Shown: positions 53,277 through 60,275 of the stretch, piece after piece
Position numbering within the stretch: the first letter of the stretch is position 1
How the letters are laid out: each line of letters opens with the position of its first letter
Assembly (NCBI RefSeq): GCF_014207445.1
Contig: NZ_JACHEM010000011.1
Coordinates: 186,001 to 250,000, forward strand
Origin: Streptomyces candidus
GTDB taxonomy: Bacteria; Actinomycetota; Actinomycetes; Streptomycetales; Streptomycetaceae
DNA: 64,000 nt
Direction: 5' to 3'
The notes under the pieces: model-generated
What the model was told of the DNA's origin: nothing
Databases searched by the model: none
Seen by the model: the letters and a program-made list of their open reading frames with translations, nothing else
Translations under genes and position numbers: made by a program

Positions 53277-54275
53277 TCACGCGCCCCCCGGCCCTGCCCC
53301 CCGCAGGGAGCTGCGGCCCGCGTCCCACGCCGCCAGCACCTGGCGCTCCCAGCGGTCCTCCAGCAGCCCGATCGACCGGATACCGAACGCCACGTCCGGC
53401 GCCAGCTCCGGCTCGCGCGTCAGGAGATCGCCTATCACGTCGTGGCGCATCACCTGCTCGTGCACGGCGTCCGCCTCGATGTGCTCGGTGTAGAAGCGCG
53501 TGCACTGCTCGCCGGCGTCGAACCGTTCCAGTGCCCGTGCCATCCGGCGGGCACCCGGCGGCGAGGTGATCTCCAGGGCGGCGAAGAATCCCACGGCCGC
53601 GCCGCGCAGGGCCCGGTGCAGGCCGCACAGCGACATCAGGTTCACCGGGGCGAGCGTGGCCGCCGGCACCGCGTCGAGGTAGTGGCCGTACCGGGTGTCC
53701 AGACCCGCACCCGCCATCAGGTCGGCGAACAGCTTGGCGTGCACCCGGTCGCCCCGGCCGGCTCCGAACTCGTCGTACTCGACCGCCACCAGGGACGCCT
53801 TCGCCTGGCCCTCTAGACGGGGGATCACCCACGCCTGCGGGTCCGACTCCTTCAGCTGGTAGAGCGAGCGGTGCACCAGCACCTCCCGCAGTTGCTCCCA
53901 CGTCCCGTCGGCCGCCAGCCGGTGCGAGATGCCGTGCCCCTCGACCGGCTCGACCAGCAGCGCGTCCAGTTCGGCCGTCACGTCGTCGGACCCGGTGTCG
54001 GCCTCGCGCAGCGCCCCGAGGAACGCCTCCTCCATCGCGCCGCGCAGGCGCAGCAGCTCCGGGTCCCACTCCAGCGAGTCGGCGACACCGGCGAAGCCCC
54101 GGTAGTGGAGTTCGTACGCCATGTACAGGGCCAGCTGAAGGTCCTCACCGAAGGGGTCCGTCCGGGCGGCCTCCTTGAGCAGCGGCCCGACCGGAACGGG
54201 GCCGGCGCGCAGCAGAGACCGTACGCCTTCGGACAACTCGCCCCGTGCGGCGGGCAGTGCGGGCCGATGATTCAT
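53277..54275 (-). CDS. Iron-containing redox enzyme (heme-oxygenase-like diiron fold)
   Basis: A 332-residue all-helical protein. Candidate diiron ligands: ALYMAYELHYRGFAGV (E..H), SLVAVEYDEFGAGRGDRVHA (E, D, H) and RFYTEHIEADAVHEQVMRHD (H, D, H). The ELHYRGF and EYDEFGxG blocks are typical of PGAP 'iron-containing redox enzyme' proteins, relatives of N- and C-oxygenating HDOs. The ATG 54275 start has GGAG 8 nt upstream; a GTG at 54284 overlaps the preceding stop (GTGA). In an operon with the FAD-Rieske protein, its probable reductant. Confidence 0.85.
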   Translation of the reverse strand: MNHRPALPAARGELSEGVRSLLRAGPVPVGPLLKEAARTDPFGEDLQLALYMAYELHYRGFAGVADSLEWDPELLRLRGAMEEAFLGALREADTGSDDVTAELDALLVEPVEGHGISHRLAADGTWEQLREVLVHRSLYQLKESDPQAWVIPRLEGQAKASLVAVEYDEFGAGRGDRVHAKLFADLMAGAGLDTRYGHYLDAVPAATLAPVNLMSLCGLHRALRGAAVGFFAALEITSPPGARRMARALERFDAGEQCTRFYTEHIEADAVHEQVMRHDVIGDLLTREPELAPDVAFGIRSIGLLEDRWERQVLAAWDAGRSSLRGAGPGGA

Positions 54276-54280
54276 CTCCG

Positions 54281-55927
54281 TCACTCCGCCGTGCCCTCCG
54301 TTCCCGTCCCCGTTCCCGATTCTGCCTCGCCGAACTTCTGCACGCACTCCAGCGGGTGCACGGCCGGCCCCTGGAGGACCTCCCCGTCCACCCCGAACCG
54401 GGAGCCGTGGCACGGGCACTCCCAGGTGCGTTCCGCGTCGTTGAACCCGACCAGGCAACCCAGGTGCGTGCACCGCGCGGACACCGCGTGCAACGCGCCC
54501 GTGTCGTCGCGGTGCACCGCGACGTGGCGCATCCCGTCGCGCACCACCGCGCCGCCGCCCGGCGGGATGTCCCGCACCCCGCCGTGACTCGTCAGCCGGT
54601 CGCCGACGAAGTGACCGGCGGCGGCCCCCGCCGTACGCAGCAGGGCGGGCGCCTCGCGCAGCGGGGCCAGCCGCACCGGGTCGTACAGCTCCGCCCACTC
54701 CAGGGCCTCGTCCGGCTCCCCGTCGCCGGCGTCACCGGCGGCCTGTGCGGTGATCCGGGCGGCCAGCAGCCGTCCCGCCATCACCCCGGCACTCATGCCC
54801 CAGCCGTTGAACCCTGCCGCCACCCAGCTGTGCCGGGCCCCCGGCCGCAGCCTGCCGACGAAGGGCACACCGTCCGTCGGCTCGTTGTCCTGGGCGGCCC
54901 AGCGGTGCGTGAACCGCACCCCGGGGAAGCGTTCGGACGTCCACCGCTCCAGCCGCGCGTACCGCTCCCCGACATCGCCCTCGCCGGGCGTGAACTTCTC
55001 CCCGGTCACGATCAGGAGCCTGCGCGCGCCGTCGTACGGGGCCGTGCGCACCGAACGGGTGGAATTCTCCGGCGTCAGGAACATGCCGCGCGGGTCGTCC
55101 TCGGCCGGAATCGTCCCGGCCACCACCAGCTCCCGGTGCGGCTTCAGCCGGGTGAAGAGCAACGACCGGTCGAAGACGGGATAGTGCGTGGCCACCACCA
55201 CTTCACGCGCCCGCACCTCCCGGTCCGCCTGTTCCTGACCGCCGCCCGCCACGGTCAGCCGGCACGGTTCGCCCTCGTGCAGCCCGGTCACCCGGGCACC
55301 CTCGACGATCCGCCCGCCGCGCCGCCGCAGGTCGGCGACCAGCGCGAGCAGGTACTTGCGCGGATGGAACTGCGCCTGGTCCTCCACCCGCACCGCCCCG
55401 GTCACCGGGAACGGCAGCCCGGTCTCCGTCACGTACGTCGCGACGAGTCCCGCCTCCCGGGCGGCCTCCGCCTCGGCGACCACGGCACGCGCCTGCTCGC
55501 CGGTCTCGCTGTAGGTGTACGCCGGGACGCGCTCGAAGTCGCAGTCGATGCCCAGTTCCTGGCACACCGACTCCACCCGGTCCACCGCGTCCTGCTGCGA
55601 GCGGGCGTAGAGCCGCGCGGCGTCCGCGCCCCGGGTGCTCCGGACCCGCTGGTAGGCGAGCCCGTGCAGGGCGGAGAGCTTCGCGGTGGTGTGCCCGGTC
55701 ACGCCGGAGGCGATCCGGTCGGCCTCCAGCAGCAGCACCGAACGTCCGGCCCGCGCCAGCTCCCAGGCCGCGCACACCCCCGCGATGCCGCCGCCGACCA
55801 CGGCGACGTCCACGACGGTGTCCGCGTCCAGGTCCGCATGCGGGGGGCCGGGGTGCTCGGAGTGCTGTACGCCATCCGGGTACTCCATCCAGTACGACCC
55901 CCAGGGGGCCGAGGAACCACTCGTCAT
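54281..55927 (-). CDS. FAD-dependent oxidoreductase with C-terminal Rieske domain
   Basis: A 548-residue protein. DAO-type FAD domain: VDVAVVGGGIAGVCAAWELA and LLEADRIASGVTGHTTAKLS at the N-terminus, WVAAGFNGWGMSAGVMAGRL near residue 415. C-terminal Rieske [2Fe-2S]: ARCTHLGCLVGFN and WECPCHGSRFGVDGEVLQGP (CxH...CxxH ligands). Cytosolic; probably a glycine/D-amino-acid-oxidase-like dehydrogenase passing electrons through the Rieske cluster. Overlaps the iron-redox gene. AAGGAG before the ATG. Confidence 0.92.
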   Translation of the reverse strand: MTSGSSAPWGSYWMEYPDGVQHSEHPGPPHADLDADTVVDVAVVGGGIAGVCAAWELARAGRSVLLLEADRIASGVTGHTTAKLSALHGLAYQRVRSTRGADAARLYARSQQDAVDRVESVCQELGIDCDFERVPAYTYSETGEQARAVVAEAEAAREAGLVATYVTETGLPFPVTGAVRVEDQAQFHPRKYLLALVADLRRRGGRIVEGARVTGLHEGEPCRLTVAGGGQEQADREVRAREVVVATHYPVFDRSLLFTRLKPHRELVVAGTIPAEDDPRGMFLTPENSTRSVRTAPYDGARRLLIVTGEKFTPGEGDVGERYARLERWTSERFPGVRFTHRWAAQDNEPTDGVPFVGRLRPGARHSWVAAGFNGWGMSAGVMAGRLLAARITAQAAGDAGDGEPDEALEWAELYDPVRLAPLREAPALLRTAGAAAGHFVGDRLTSHGGVRDIPPGGGAVVRDGMRHVAVHRDDTGALHAVSARCTHLGCLVGFNDAERTWECPCHGSRFGVDGEVLQGPAVHPLECVQKFGEAESGTGTGTEGTAE

Positions 55928-56005
55928 CCGCTGCTCCTTGCCGTGTGCGTGCCGCTTGCCAAGCGTGTGACCGGGACGTTTGAGCCAAGACCCGGTGCGG
56001 GGGCC

Positions 56006-56031
56006 GTTTTGCCCCGGGCTCTGCGAGGTAC
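56006..56031 (+). promoter_or_regulatory. Candidate sigma-B-type promoter of the methyltransferase-CDGSH unit
   Basis: GTTT (56006-56009), 16 nt, AGGTAC (56026-56031) resembles GTTT-N14-16-GGGTAT. The ATG at 56041 lies 9 nt after it, implying a leaderless mRNA. One -10 mismatch. Confidence 0.35.
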
Positions 56032-56040
56032 CCGCGTCGC

Positions 56041-56706
56041 ATGCGCCTACACGGAACACGCCTCCTGAGACCACCCGGTGTGTACGCCCCGCAGGAGGAC
56101 ACCCGCCTACTGGCGCGTGCCGTCCGCGACGAGCCTCGCACCCCCGGCGCCGTCGTGCTCGACGTCTGCACCGGCACGGGGGCACTCGCCCTGACCGCAG
56201 CCGCACACGGTGCCGCTCACGTCACCGCCGTCGACCTGTCGCGCAGAGCCGTCCTCGCGGCCCGGTGGAACGCCCGGCTGCGAGGACTCCCCGTCCGGGC
56301 CGTCCGCGGCTCCCTGCTGTCCGCGGTACCCGGCCGCACCTTCGACCTGATCCTGTCCAACCCGCCGTACGTGCCGACCCCGGGCCCGCTGCCCTCCGGC
56401 GGTGCCGAGCGCGCCTGGCGGGCCGGTGAGGACGGCCGGGCCGTCCTCGACGAACTGTGCGAGGGGGCGCCCGCGGCCCTGCGTCCCGGCGGGGTGCTGC
56501 TCGTGGTGCACTCGGCGCTCTGCGGCACCGAGCGCACCGTCGAGATGCTCCGCGAGAGCGGCCTGAGCACCCGTGTCGTCGACCGGGAGATAGTCCCGTA
56601 CGGACCCGTCATGCGGCGGCACGCCCGCTGGCTGGAGGAACGAGGCCTGGTCGAACCGGGCGTACAGAAGGAAGAACTGGTGGTGATCCGTGCCGAACGC
56701 GCATGA
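56041..56706 (+). CDS. HemK2/MTQ2-type methyltransferase
   Basis: A 221-residue class I SAM methyltransferase. VYAPQEDTRLLARAV at the N-terminus, SAM loop VVLDVCTGTGALALTAAAHG, acidic TAVDLSRRAVLAAR, and catalytic/substrate NPPYVPTPG (the NPPY motif of N-methyltransferases acting on Gln/Asn/Ade). The HemK2/MTQ2 branch methylates Gln side chains in eukaryotes; the bacterial substrate is not established. Its stop overlaps the CDGSH gene by 17 nt. Confidence 0.88.
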   Translation: MRLHGTRLLRPPGVYAPQEDTRLLARAVRDEPRTPGAVVLDVCTGTGALALTAAAHGAAHVTAVDLSRRAVLAARWNARLRGLPVRAVRGSLLSAVPGRTFDLILSNPPYVPTPGPLPSGGAERAWRAGEDGRAVLDELCEGAPAALRPGGVLLVVHSALCGTERTVEMLRESGLSTRVVDREIVPYGPVMRRHARWLEERGLVEPGVQKEELVVIRAERA

Positions 56707-57052
56707 AGCCGACGCAACCGTCGGCCCCGAACCGGCAGCGCCCCCGCCCGGCCCCGCCCAGGGCCCCGCGCCCGACGCGCACACGCCCGGCGCGGTCCCC
56801 GGACCCGCGCCCGGCGCACCGACGCCCGAACCCGCCCCCACCGGCCGGGAGGTGCGCCGCGTGACCATCGACCCGCAGGGCCCGCTGCTGGTGGAGGGCC
56901 CCGTCGAAGTCGCTCTGCCCGACGGCGGGACGGCGCGCTCCGACCGCTTCGTGGTCGCCGTGTGCACCTGCCGTCGCAGCCGGAGCTACCCCTGGTGCGA
57001 CACCAGCCACCGCCGCAGGACCCGGAAGCCGTCCCGGGACGCGACGGACTGA
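56690..57052 (+). CDS. CDGSH iron-sulfur domain protein
   Basis: A 120-residue protein. First ~50 residues are Pro/Ala/Gly-rich. The CDGSH module is VCTCRRSRSYPWCDTSHRRR: C-x-C-x2-S-x3-P-x-C-D-T-x-H, i.e. the 3Cys-1His ligands of a redox-active [2Fe-2S] cluster with T in place of G. Upstream strands (REVRRVTIDPQGPLLVEGPV) match the mitoNEET-like fold. GTG start within the methyltransferase gene. It may transfer electrons or clusters in this iron-redox cluster. Confidence 0.88.
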   Translation: MPNAHEADATVGPEPAAPPPGPAQGPAPDAHTPGAVPGPAPGAPTPEPAPTGREVRRVTIDPQGPLLVEGPVEVALPDGGTARSDRFVVAVCTCRRSRSYPWCDTSHRRRTRKPSRDATD

Positions 57053-57124
57053 CAAAGAGCGGAAGGACGAGACATCAACGACGCGAGTACCGGCCGCAGC
57101 CACCCGGGCGACCCCCGCATCCGC

Positions 57125-57991
57125 GTGGGGACGTGCTCCTGGACCGACCCCGCCCTGGTCTCCAGCGGCTGGTACCCGCCCGGTGCACGAGGGGCCGAAG
57201 GACGCCTGCGGCACTACGCCACCCGCTTCCCCGTCGTCGAGGCCGACAGCACCTTCTACGCGCTGCCCTCCGAGCGGGTCGCCAAGCTGTGGGCACAGCG
57301 CACCCCCGACGGCTTCCTCTTCGACGTCAAGGCGTACGCCCTGCTGACCGGACACAGTGCCGCCACCTCCGCACTCCCAGCCCACCTGCGGTACGCGGCC
57401 CAAGGCAGAAACCGCATACGCCCCCGCGACCTGACCCCCGACCTGCTCGACGAGGTGTGGCGGCTGTTCCACGAGGGGATAGCCCCGCTGCGCGAGACCG
57501 GCCGTCTGGGCAGCGTGCTGTTCCAGTTCTCGCCCTGGTTCCGCCCGGAGGCCCGCTCACTGGCGTACCTGGCGGAGTGCGGGCGACGCGCCGAGGTGCC
57601 GATCAGCGTGGAGTTCCGCCATCCCGGCTGGTTCGCCCCGGAACGGCTTCCGGAAACCCTCGCCTTCCTGCGCGAGCACCGCATGCCGCTGGTCGCCGTC
57701 GACACCGCGCAGGACCTCCCCCAGTCGATGCCCCCCGTCGCCGAGGCGACCTCCGAGGACCTGGCGGTCGTACGCTTCCACGGCCGCAGCCCGCAGTGGG
57801 GGACCGGCAGCAAGGAGGACAGCTACCGCCACCGCTACACCCGGGAGGAGCTGCTCCCCTGGGTGCCGCGCATCCGCACCCTCTCGGCACGCGCCGCCCG
57901 GGTCCACGTCCTGTTCAACAACTGCTGTGCGGAGGCCTCCGTGCGGGCGGCCGAGACGATGGCCGGACTCCTCGGCGAGGAGGAGGCCTGA
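57125..57991 (+). CDS. DUF72-family TIM-barrel protein
   Basis: A 288-residue protein (from GTG). VGTCSWTDPALVSSGWYPPG at the N-terminus, FPVVEADSTFYALPS, FLFDVKAYALLTGHS, FQFSPWFRP, ISVEFRHPGWF, VVRFHGR and VHVLFNNCCAEASVRAAETM are the DUF72 (YecE-like) signature blocks. Function unknown; one suggestion in the literature is nucleic-acid or redox-related, not established. The start is doubtful: GTG 57125 is SD-less, whereas an ATC at 57074 in the same frame has GGAAGGA 6 nt upstream and would add 17 residues. Confidence 0.88.
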   Translation: MGTCSWTDPALVSSGWYPPGARGAEGRLRHYATRFPVVEADSTFYALPSERVAKLWAQRTPDGFLFDVKAYALLTGHSAATSALPAHLRYAAQGRNRIRPRDLTPDLLDEVWRLFHEGIAPLRETGRLGSVLFQFSPWFRPEARSLAYLAECGRRAEVPISVEFRHPGWFAPERLPETLAFLREHRMPLVAVDTAQDLPQSMPPVAEATSEDLAVVRFHGRSPQWGTGSKEDSYRHRYTREELLPWVPRIRTLSARAARVHVLFNNCCAEASVRAAETMAGLLGEEEA

Positions 57992-58017
57992 CCCGCGCCC
58001 CTTCCCGTTCCTGCCAC

Positions 58018-58178
58018 ACGAACAAGGGCCGGCGGCTCATCACCAACCAGCTCAACCACGAGCGCGTCACCGTCGCCGCCCACGGAACGACCGCGGTCCC
58101 AGGCCCTGCACGACGTGCAACGCTGGGCCATGGCCACCCAGCTCGCCGACGGCCCGTCGCGTCATCGACCTGGGCTGA
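58018..58178 (+). pseudogene. Acyl-CoA dehydrogenase remnant
   Basis: Three short segments in shifted frames: GRRLITNQLNHERVTVAAHG, ALHDVQRWAMATQLADG, then RVIDLG. Together they match the LITxQLNHERV...RRWAxxTxLADGxRVID stretch of FadE-type acyl-CoA dehydrogenases. Both flanks of the enzyme are missing. Confidence 0.55.
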
Positions 58179-58207
58179 GTACGAGGCCGCCCCGCCCGCC
58201 CGCACAG

Positions 58208-59215
58208 CTACGAGGCGTTCCCCCGCGAGGCCGCGCGGAGGACCGAGGCGCCCGCGGGGGTCAGGGTGTGCAGCACCGATGTGGCGTGCCGGCTGCTGGT
58301 GATGAGCCCGGCGTCACGCAGCGCCGTGGCGTGCCGACTGGCGGACGCCGCGGAGACCCCTGCCGCCCGGGCGATCTCCCCCGTCGTCGCCCCGTCGGCG
58401 GCCGCGCACAGGGCCATCGCCCGGGTCCGCCCCAGGAGCGCGGCCAGAGGCACGGTCGGGTCGTCGGCGAGCCGGGGGTCCGGGGGCGGGGCGTCGGCGC
58501 CCCGGAGCACCGGATAGCACAGCACGGGAGGCAGCTCCGGATCGGCGAGGCTGTTGGGGGTGCGCCAGCAGAAGTACGTGGGGACGAGCGTCAGACCGCG
58601 CCCGTCCAGCCGCAGGTCCCGGTGGGACGCCGGGTAATCGACGTGCAGCACGGGCCGTTCCCAGCGCATCGGCGGGCCCGCACCGCCGAGCAGACCGTCG
58701 ACGCCGTCGTGCACGAACCCGCGGCAGCGCAACATCCGTTCGGCGTCGAAACGGGCTCGGATCCCCTCGGCGTACGGGGCGATCCCGGCCTCGTGGTAGG
58801 CGCGCAGCACCCGTACGAGTTCCCTGCGTTCGTCCAGTTCGGTGAGGCGCGCCGCCCACGGGGGCGCCCCGACCCGGCGGGCGAGCGTGGCCACCTCCCG
58901 CGACACCCGCCGCGCGGAGGTCGCGAGGATCGTGTCGAGGCCCGCGTCGAGACCCTCGACGCCCGGCCCCCGGGTGAGGAAGTCGGGGAAGTAGGACGCG
59001 CGGGGGAAGAGCGGCAGAAGAATGGTCCGCAGGGCACGGTCGAGTCCCTGCTCCCGCAGCCGGACGCGGACGGTTCTGTGCCAGTCGGCGTACGCCCAGC
59101 GGCCGGCCCGGGTCTGGAAGCGGTGCAGGCTGGTGGCGATCTCCCAGAGCGGATTCGGCGCGGCGGCGACCCTGACGGCGCCCAGGTCGGCGTCCTGGAA
59201 GTGGATGCGGAGCAT
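58208..59215 (-). CDS. ArsR/SmtB-type winged-helix regulator (DUF5937-like)
   Basis: A 335-residue protein. A long N-terminal domain starts LRIHFQDADLGAVRVAAAPN and NPLWEIATSLHRFQ (the DUF5937-like region of large ArsR proteins). A C-terminal winged helix includes ALLGRTRAMALCAAADGATT, GEIARAAGVSAASASRHATA, LRDAGLITSSRHATSVLHTL. The conserved arsenic/metal cysteines are absent, so the ligand is probably not metal. ATG with GGGGGAAC SD upstream. It sits beside the acyl-CoA dehydrogenase remnant. Confidence 0.88.
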   Translation of the reverse strand: MLRIHFQDADLGAVRVAAAPNPLWEIATSLHRFQTRAGRWAYADWHRTVRVRLREQGLDRALRTILLPLFPRASYFPDFLTRGPGVEGLDAGLDTILATSARRVSREVATLARRVGAPPWAARLTELDERRELVRVLRAYHEAGIAPYAEGIRARFDAERMLRCRGFVHDGVDGLLGGAGPPMRWERPVLHVDYPASHRDLRLDGRGLTLVPTYFCWRTPNSLADPELPPVLCYPVLRGADAPPPDPRLADDPTVPLAALLGRTRAMALCAAADGATTGEIARAAGVSAASASRHATALRDAGLITSSRHATSVLHTLTPAGASVLRAASRGNAS

Positions 59216-59358
59216 CTTGTTCCCCCCTGTGGACTCAGCTTTTACGGTGAGCCGGAACATCATGGCCGAGGGTGCCGGAGACCCGTCATGGTTGGCCGAC
59301 AGCCCAGTTCGGTGGGCGTGTCCGCACCATCGGGAACCATGACGCAGGAGGATTTGGC

Positions 59359-59769
59359 ATGCGAACTCTCATCACGCGTATGGCAGTTGCGGTAGGAGCC
59401 GGGGCGATGCTCTTCGTGGGAATGCTGGGCACGGTCGGTGCCGCGCCGGCCCTCGCCGCCCCGCAGCAGACACATGCCGCACCGGTGGCGGAGCAGGCCC
59501 AGGTGAAGGCCACGTACAGCCGTAAGGTCTGGAAGACCGTGAACCACCGGGTCTCGGCGCACGGAGACTCCACGCTGATAGGCAAGCTCTACGCGAACAC
59601 CTATTACACGGTGAGTTGCTGGAGGACCGGCGAGTCGGTGACCGCCGAGGGCACCACCAACAACGTGTGGATATATGCGAAAAACAGCAACGGGCGCTGG
59701 GGCTACGCCAGCGCGATCTACTTCTCGGGCAACAAGTACGCGGACCTGCCGCTGTCCGCCCGGTGCTAG
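59359..59769 (+). CDS. Small exported SH3-like protein
   Basis: A 136-residue protein. Signal peptide ~1-33 (VGAGAMLFVGMLGTVGAAPA). The mature part (~85 residues) has the bacterial SH3 pattern: VNHRVSAHGDSTLIGKLYAN, YYTVSCWRTGESV, NNVWIYAKNSNGRWGYASAI. Two Cys (CWRTG and the C-terminal Cys) could pair. Likely a wall-associated protein. GGAGG precedes the ATG. Confidence 0.85.
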   Translation: MRTLITRMAVAVGAGAMLFVGMLGTVGAAPALAAPQQTHAAPVAEQAQVKATYSRKVWKTVNHRVSAHGDSTLIGKLYANTYYTVSCWRTGESVTAEGTTNNVWIYAKNSNGRWGYASAIYFSGNKYADLPLSARC

Positions 59770-59773
59770 TCCG

Positions 59774-59811
59774 GTCTCACCGGCGGCTCCGGGGGGTACC
59801 GCCGGTGAGAC
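59774..59811. terminator. 13-bp perfect stem-loop after SH3 gene
   Basis: GTCTCACCGGCGG / CCGCCGGTGAGAC with a 12-nt loop, beginning 4 nt after the stop codon. Confidence 0.85.
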
Positions 59812-59812
59812 T

Positions 59813-59851
59813 GGGGGCGAAGTCCCGTGCGGTGCGCGGCACTTCGCCCCC
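59813..59851. terminator. Second, tandem 11-bp stem-loop
   Basis: GGGGGCGAAGT / ACTTCGCCCCC with a 17-nt loop, immediately downstream of the first hairpin. Confidence 0.75.
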
Positions 59852-60133
59852 TTGCGTCGTGGTGGGGGCAGTCCTGTGTGAGACGTCCGGAGAGCGGCAG
59901 GTTCTGCCGCGGTACGTCCTCGGCGAAGAGTCCGGCGATCCGGCGAAGAACCCGAATCCGTCGGCGGGAAACCCCTGCGACCGCGGGCACGTCGATCCGT
60001 CGGACGGGAACGCTCCCAAAGCGCGGGGTGTGCAGCATCACGCAGTGTCATCGCCCGGCAGGTGGCTGTCAATCGGGGGACCGGAAAAGTCACGGATTCA
60101 AACGCCACCCAACATCAAAGTGCGACAGACTCC
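59852..60133. other. Intergenic, no gene seen
   Basis: About 280 bp. GC-rich short inverted segments (GATCCGTCGGACGG, GAATCCGTCGGCGG as a near-direct repeat) suggest some structure. The minus-strand frame here lacks an SD and a family. Contains no clear riboswitch consensus. Confidence 0.4.
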
Positions 60134-60185
60134 TTGACCGGTCGTCGGCGGCTTCCTACGCTCGCAGCCCGTGGGAGCGTTCCCA
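60134..60185 (+). promoter_or_regulatory. sigma70 promoter plus LacI-type operator for the PL11 lyase
   Basis: -35 TTGACC (60134-60139), 17-nt spacer, -10 TACGCT (60157-60162), predicted start near 60169. TGGGAGCGTTCCCA (60172-60185) follows: one base from the TGGGAGCGCTCCCA palindrome bound by CebR-type LacI repressors. Repression by road-block at +1 is inferred. Confidence 0.7.
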
Positions 60186-60275
60186 TACCTCCCATGCCGC
60201 TCATGTCCGCGGGCAATCGCCTTCGCGATGTCCGCGGGCAGCCGCGTTCGCGCACCCCCACAACCGGAGGTCACC

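Noticed and set aside
59852..60133. Riboswitch or small gene before the rhamnogalacturonan lyase
   Set aside because: Some structured look, but no known consensus. The minus-strand frame around 59766-60041 has no SD and no family; the promoter found (60134-60162) places this region upstream of the mRNA.
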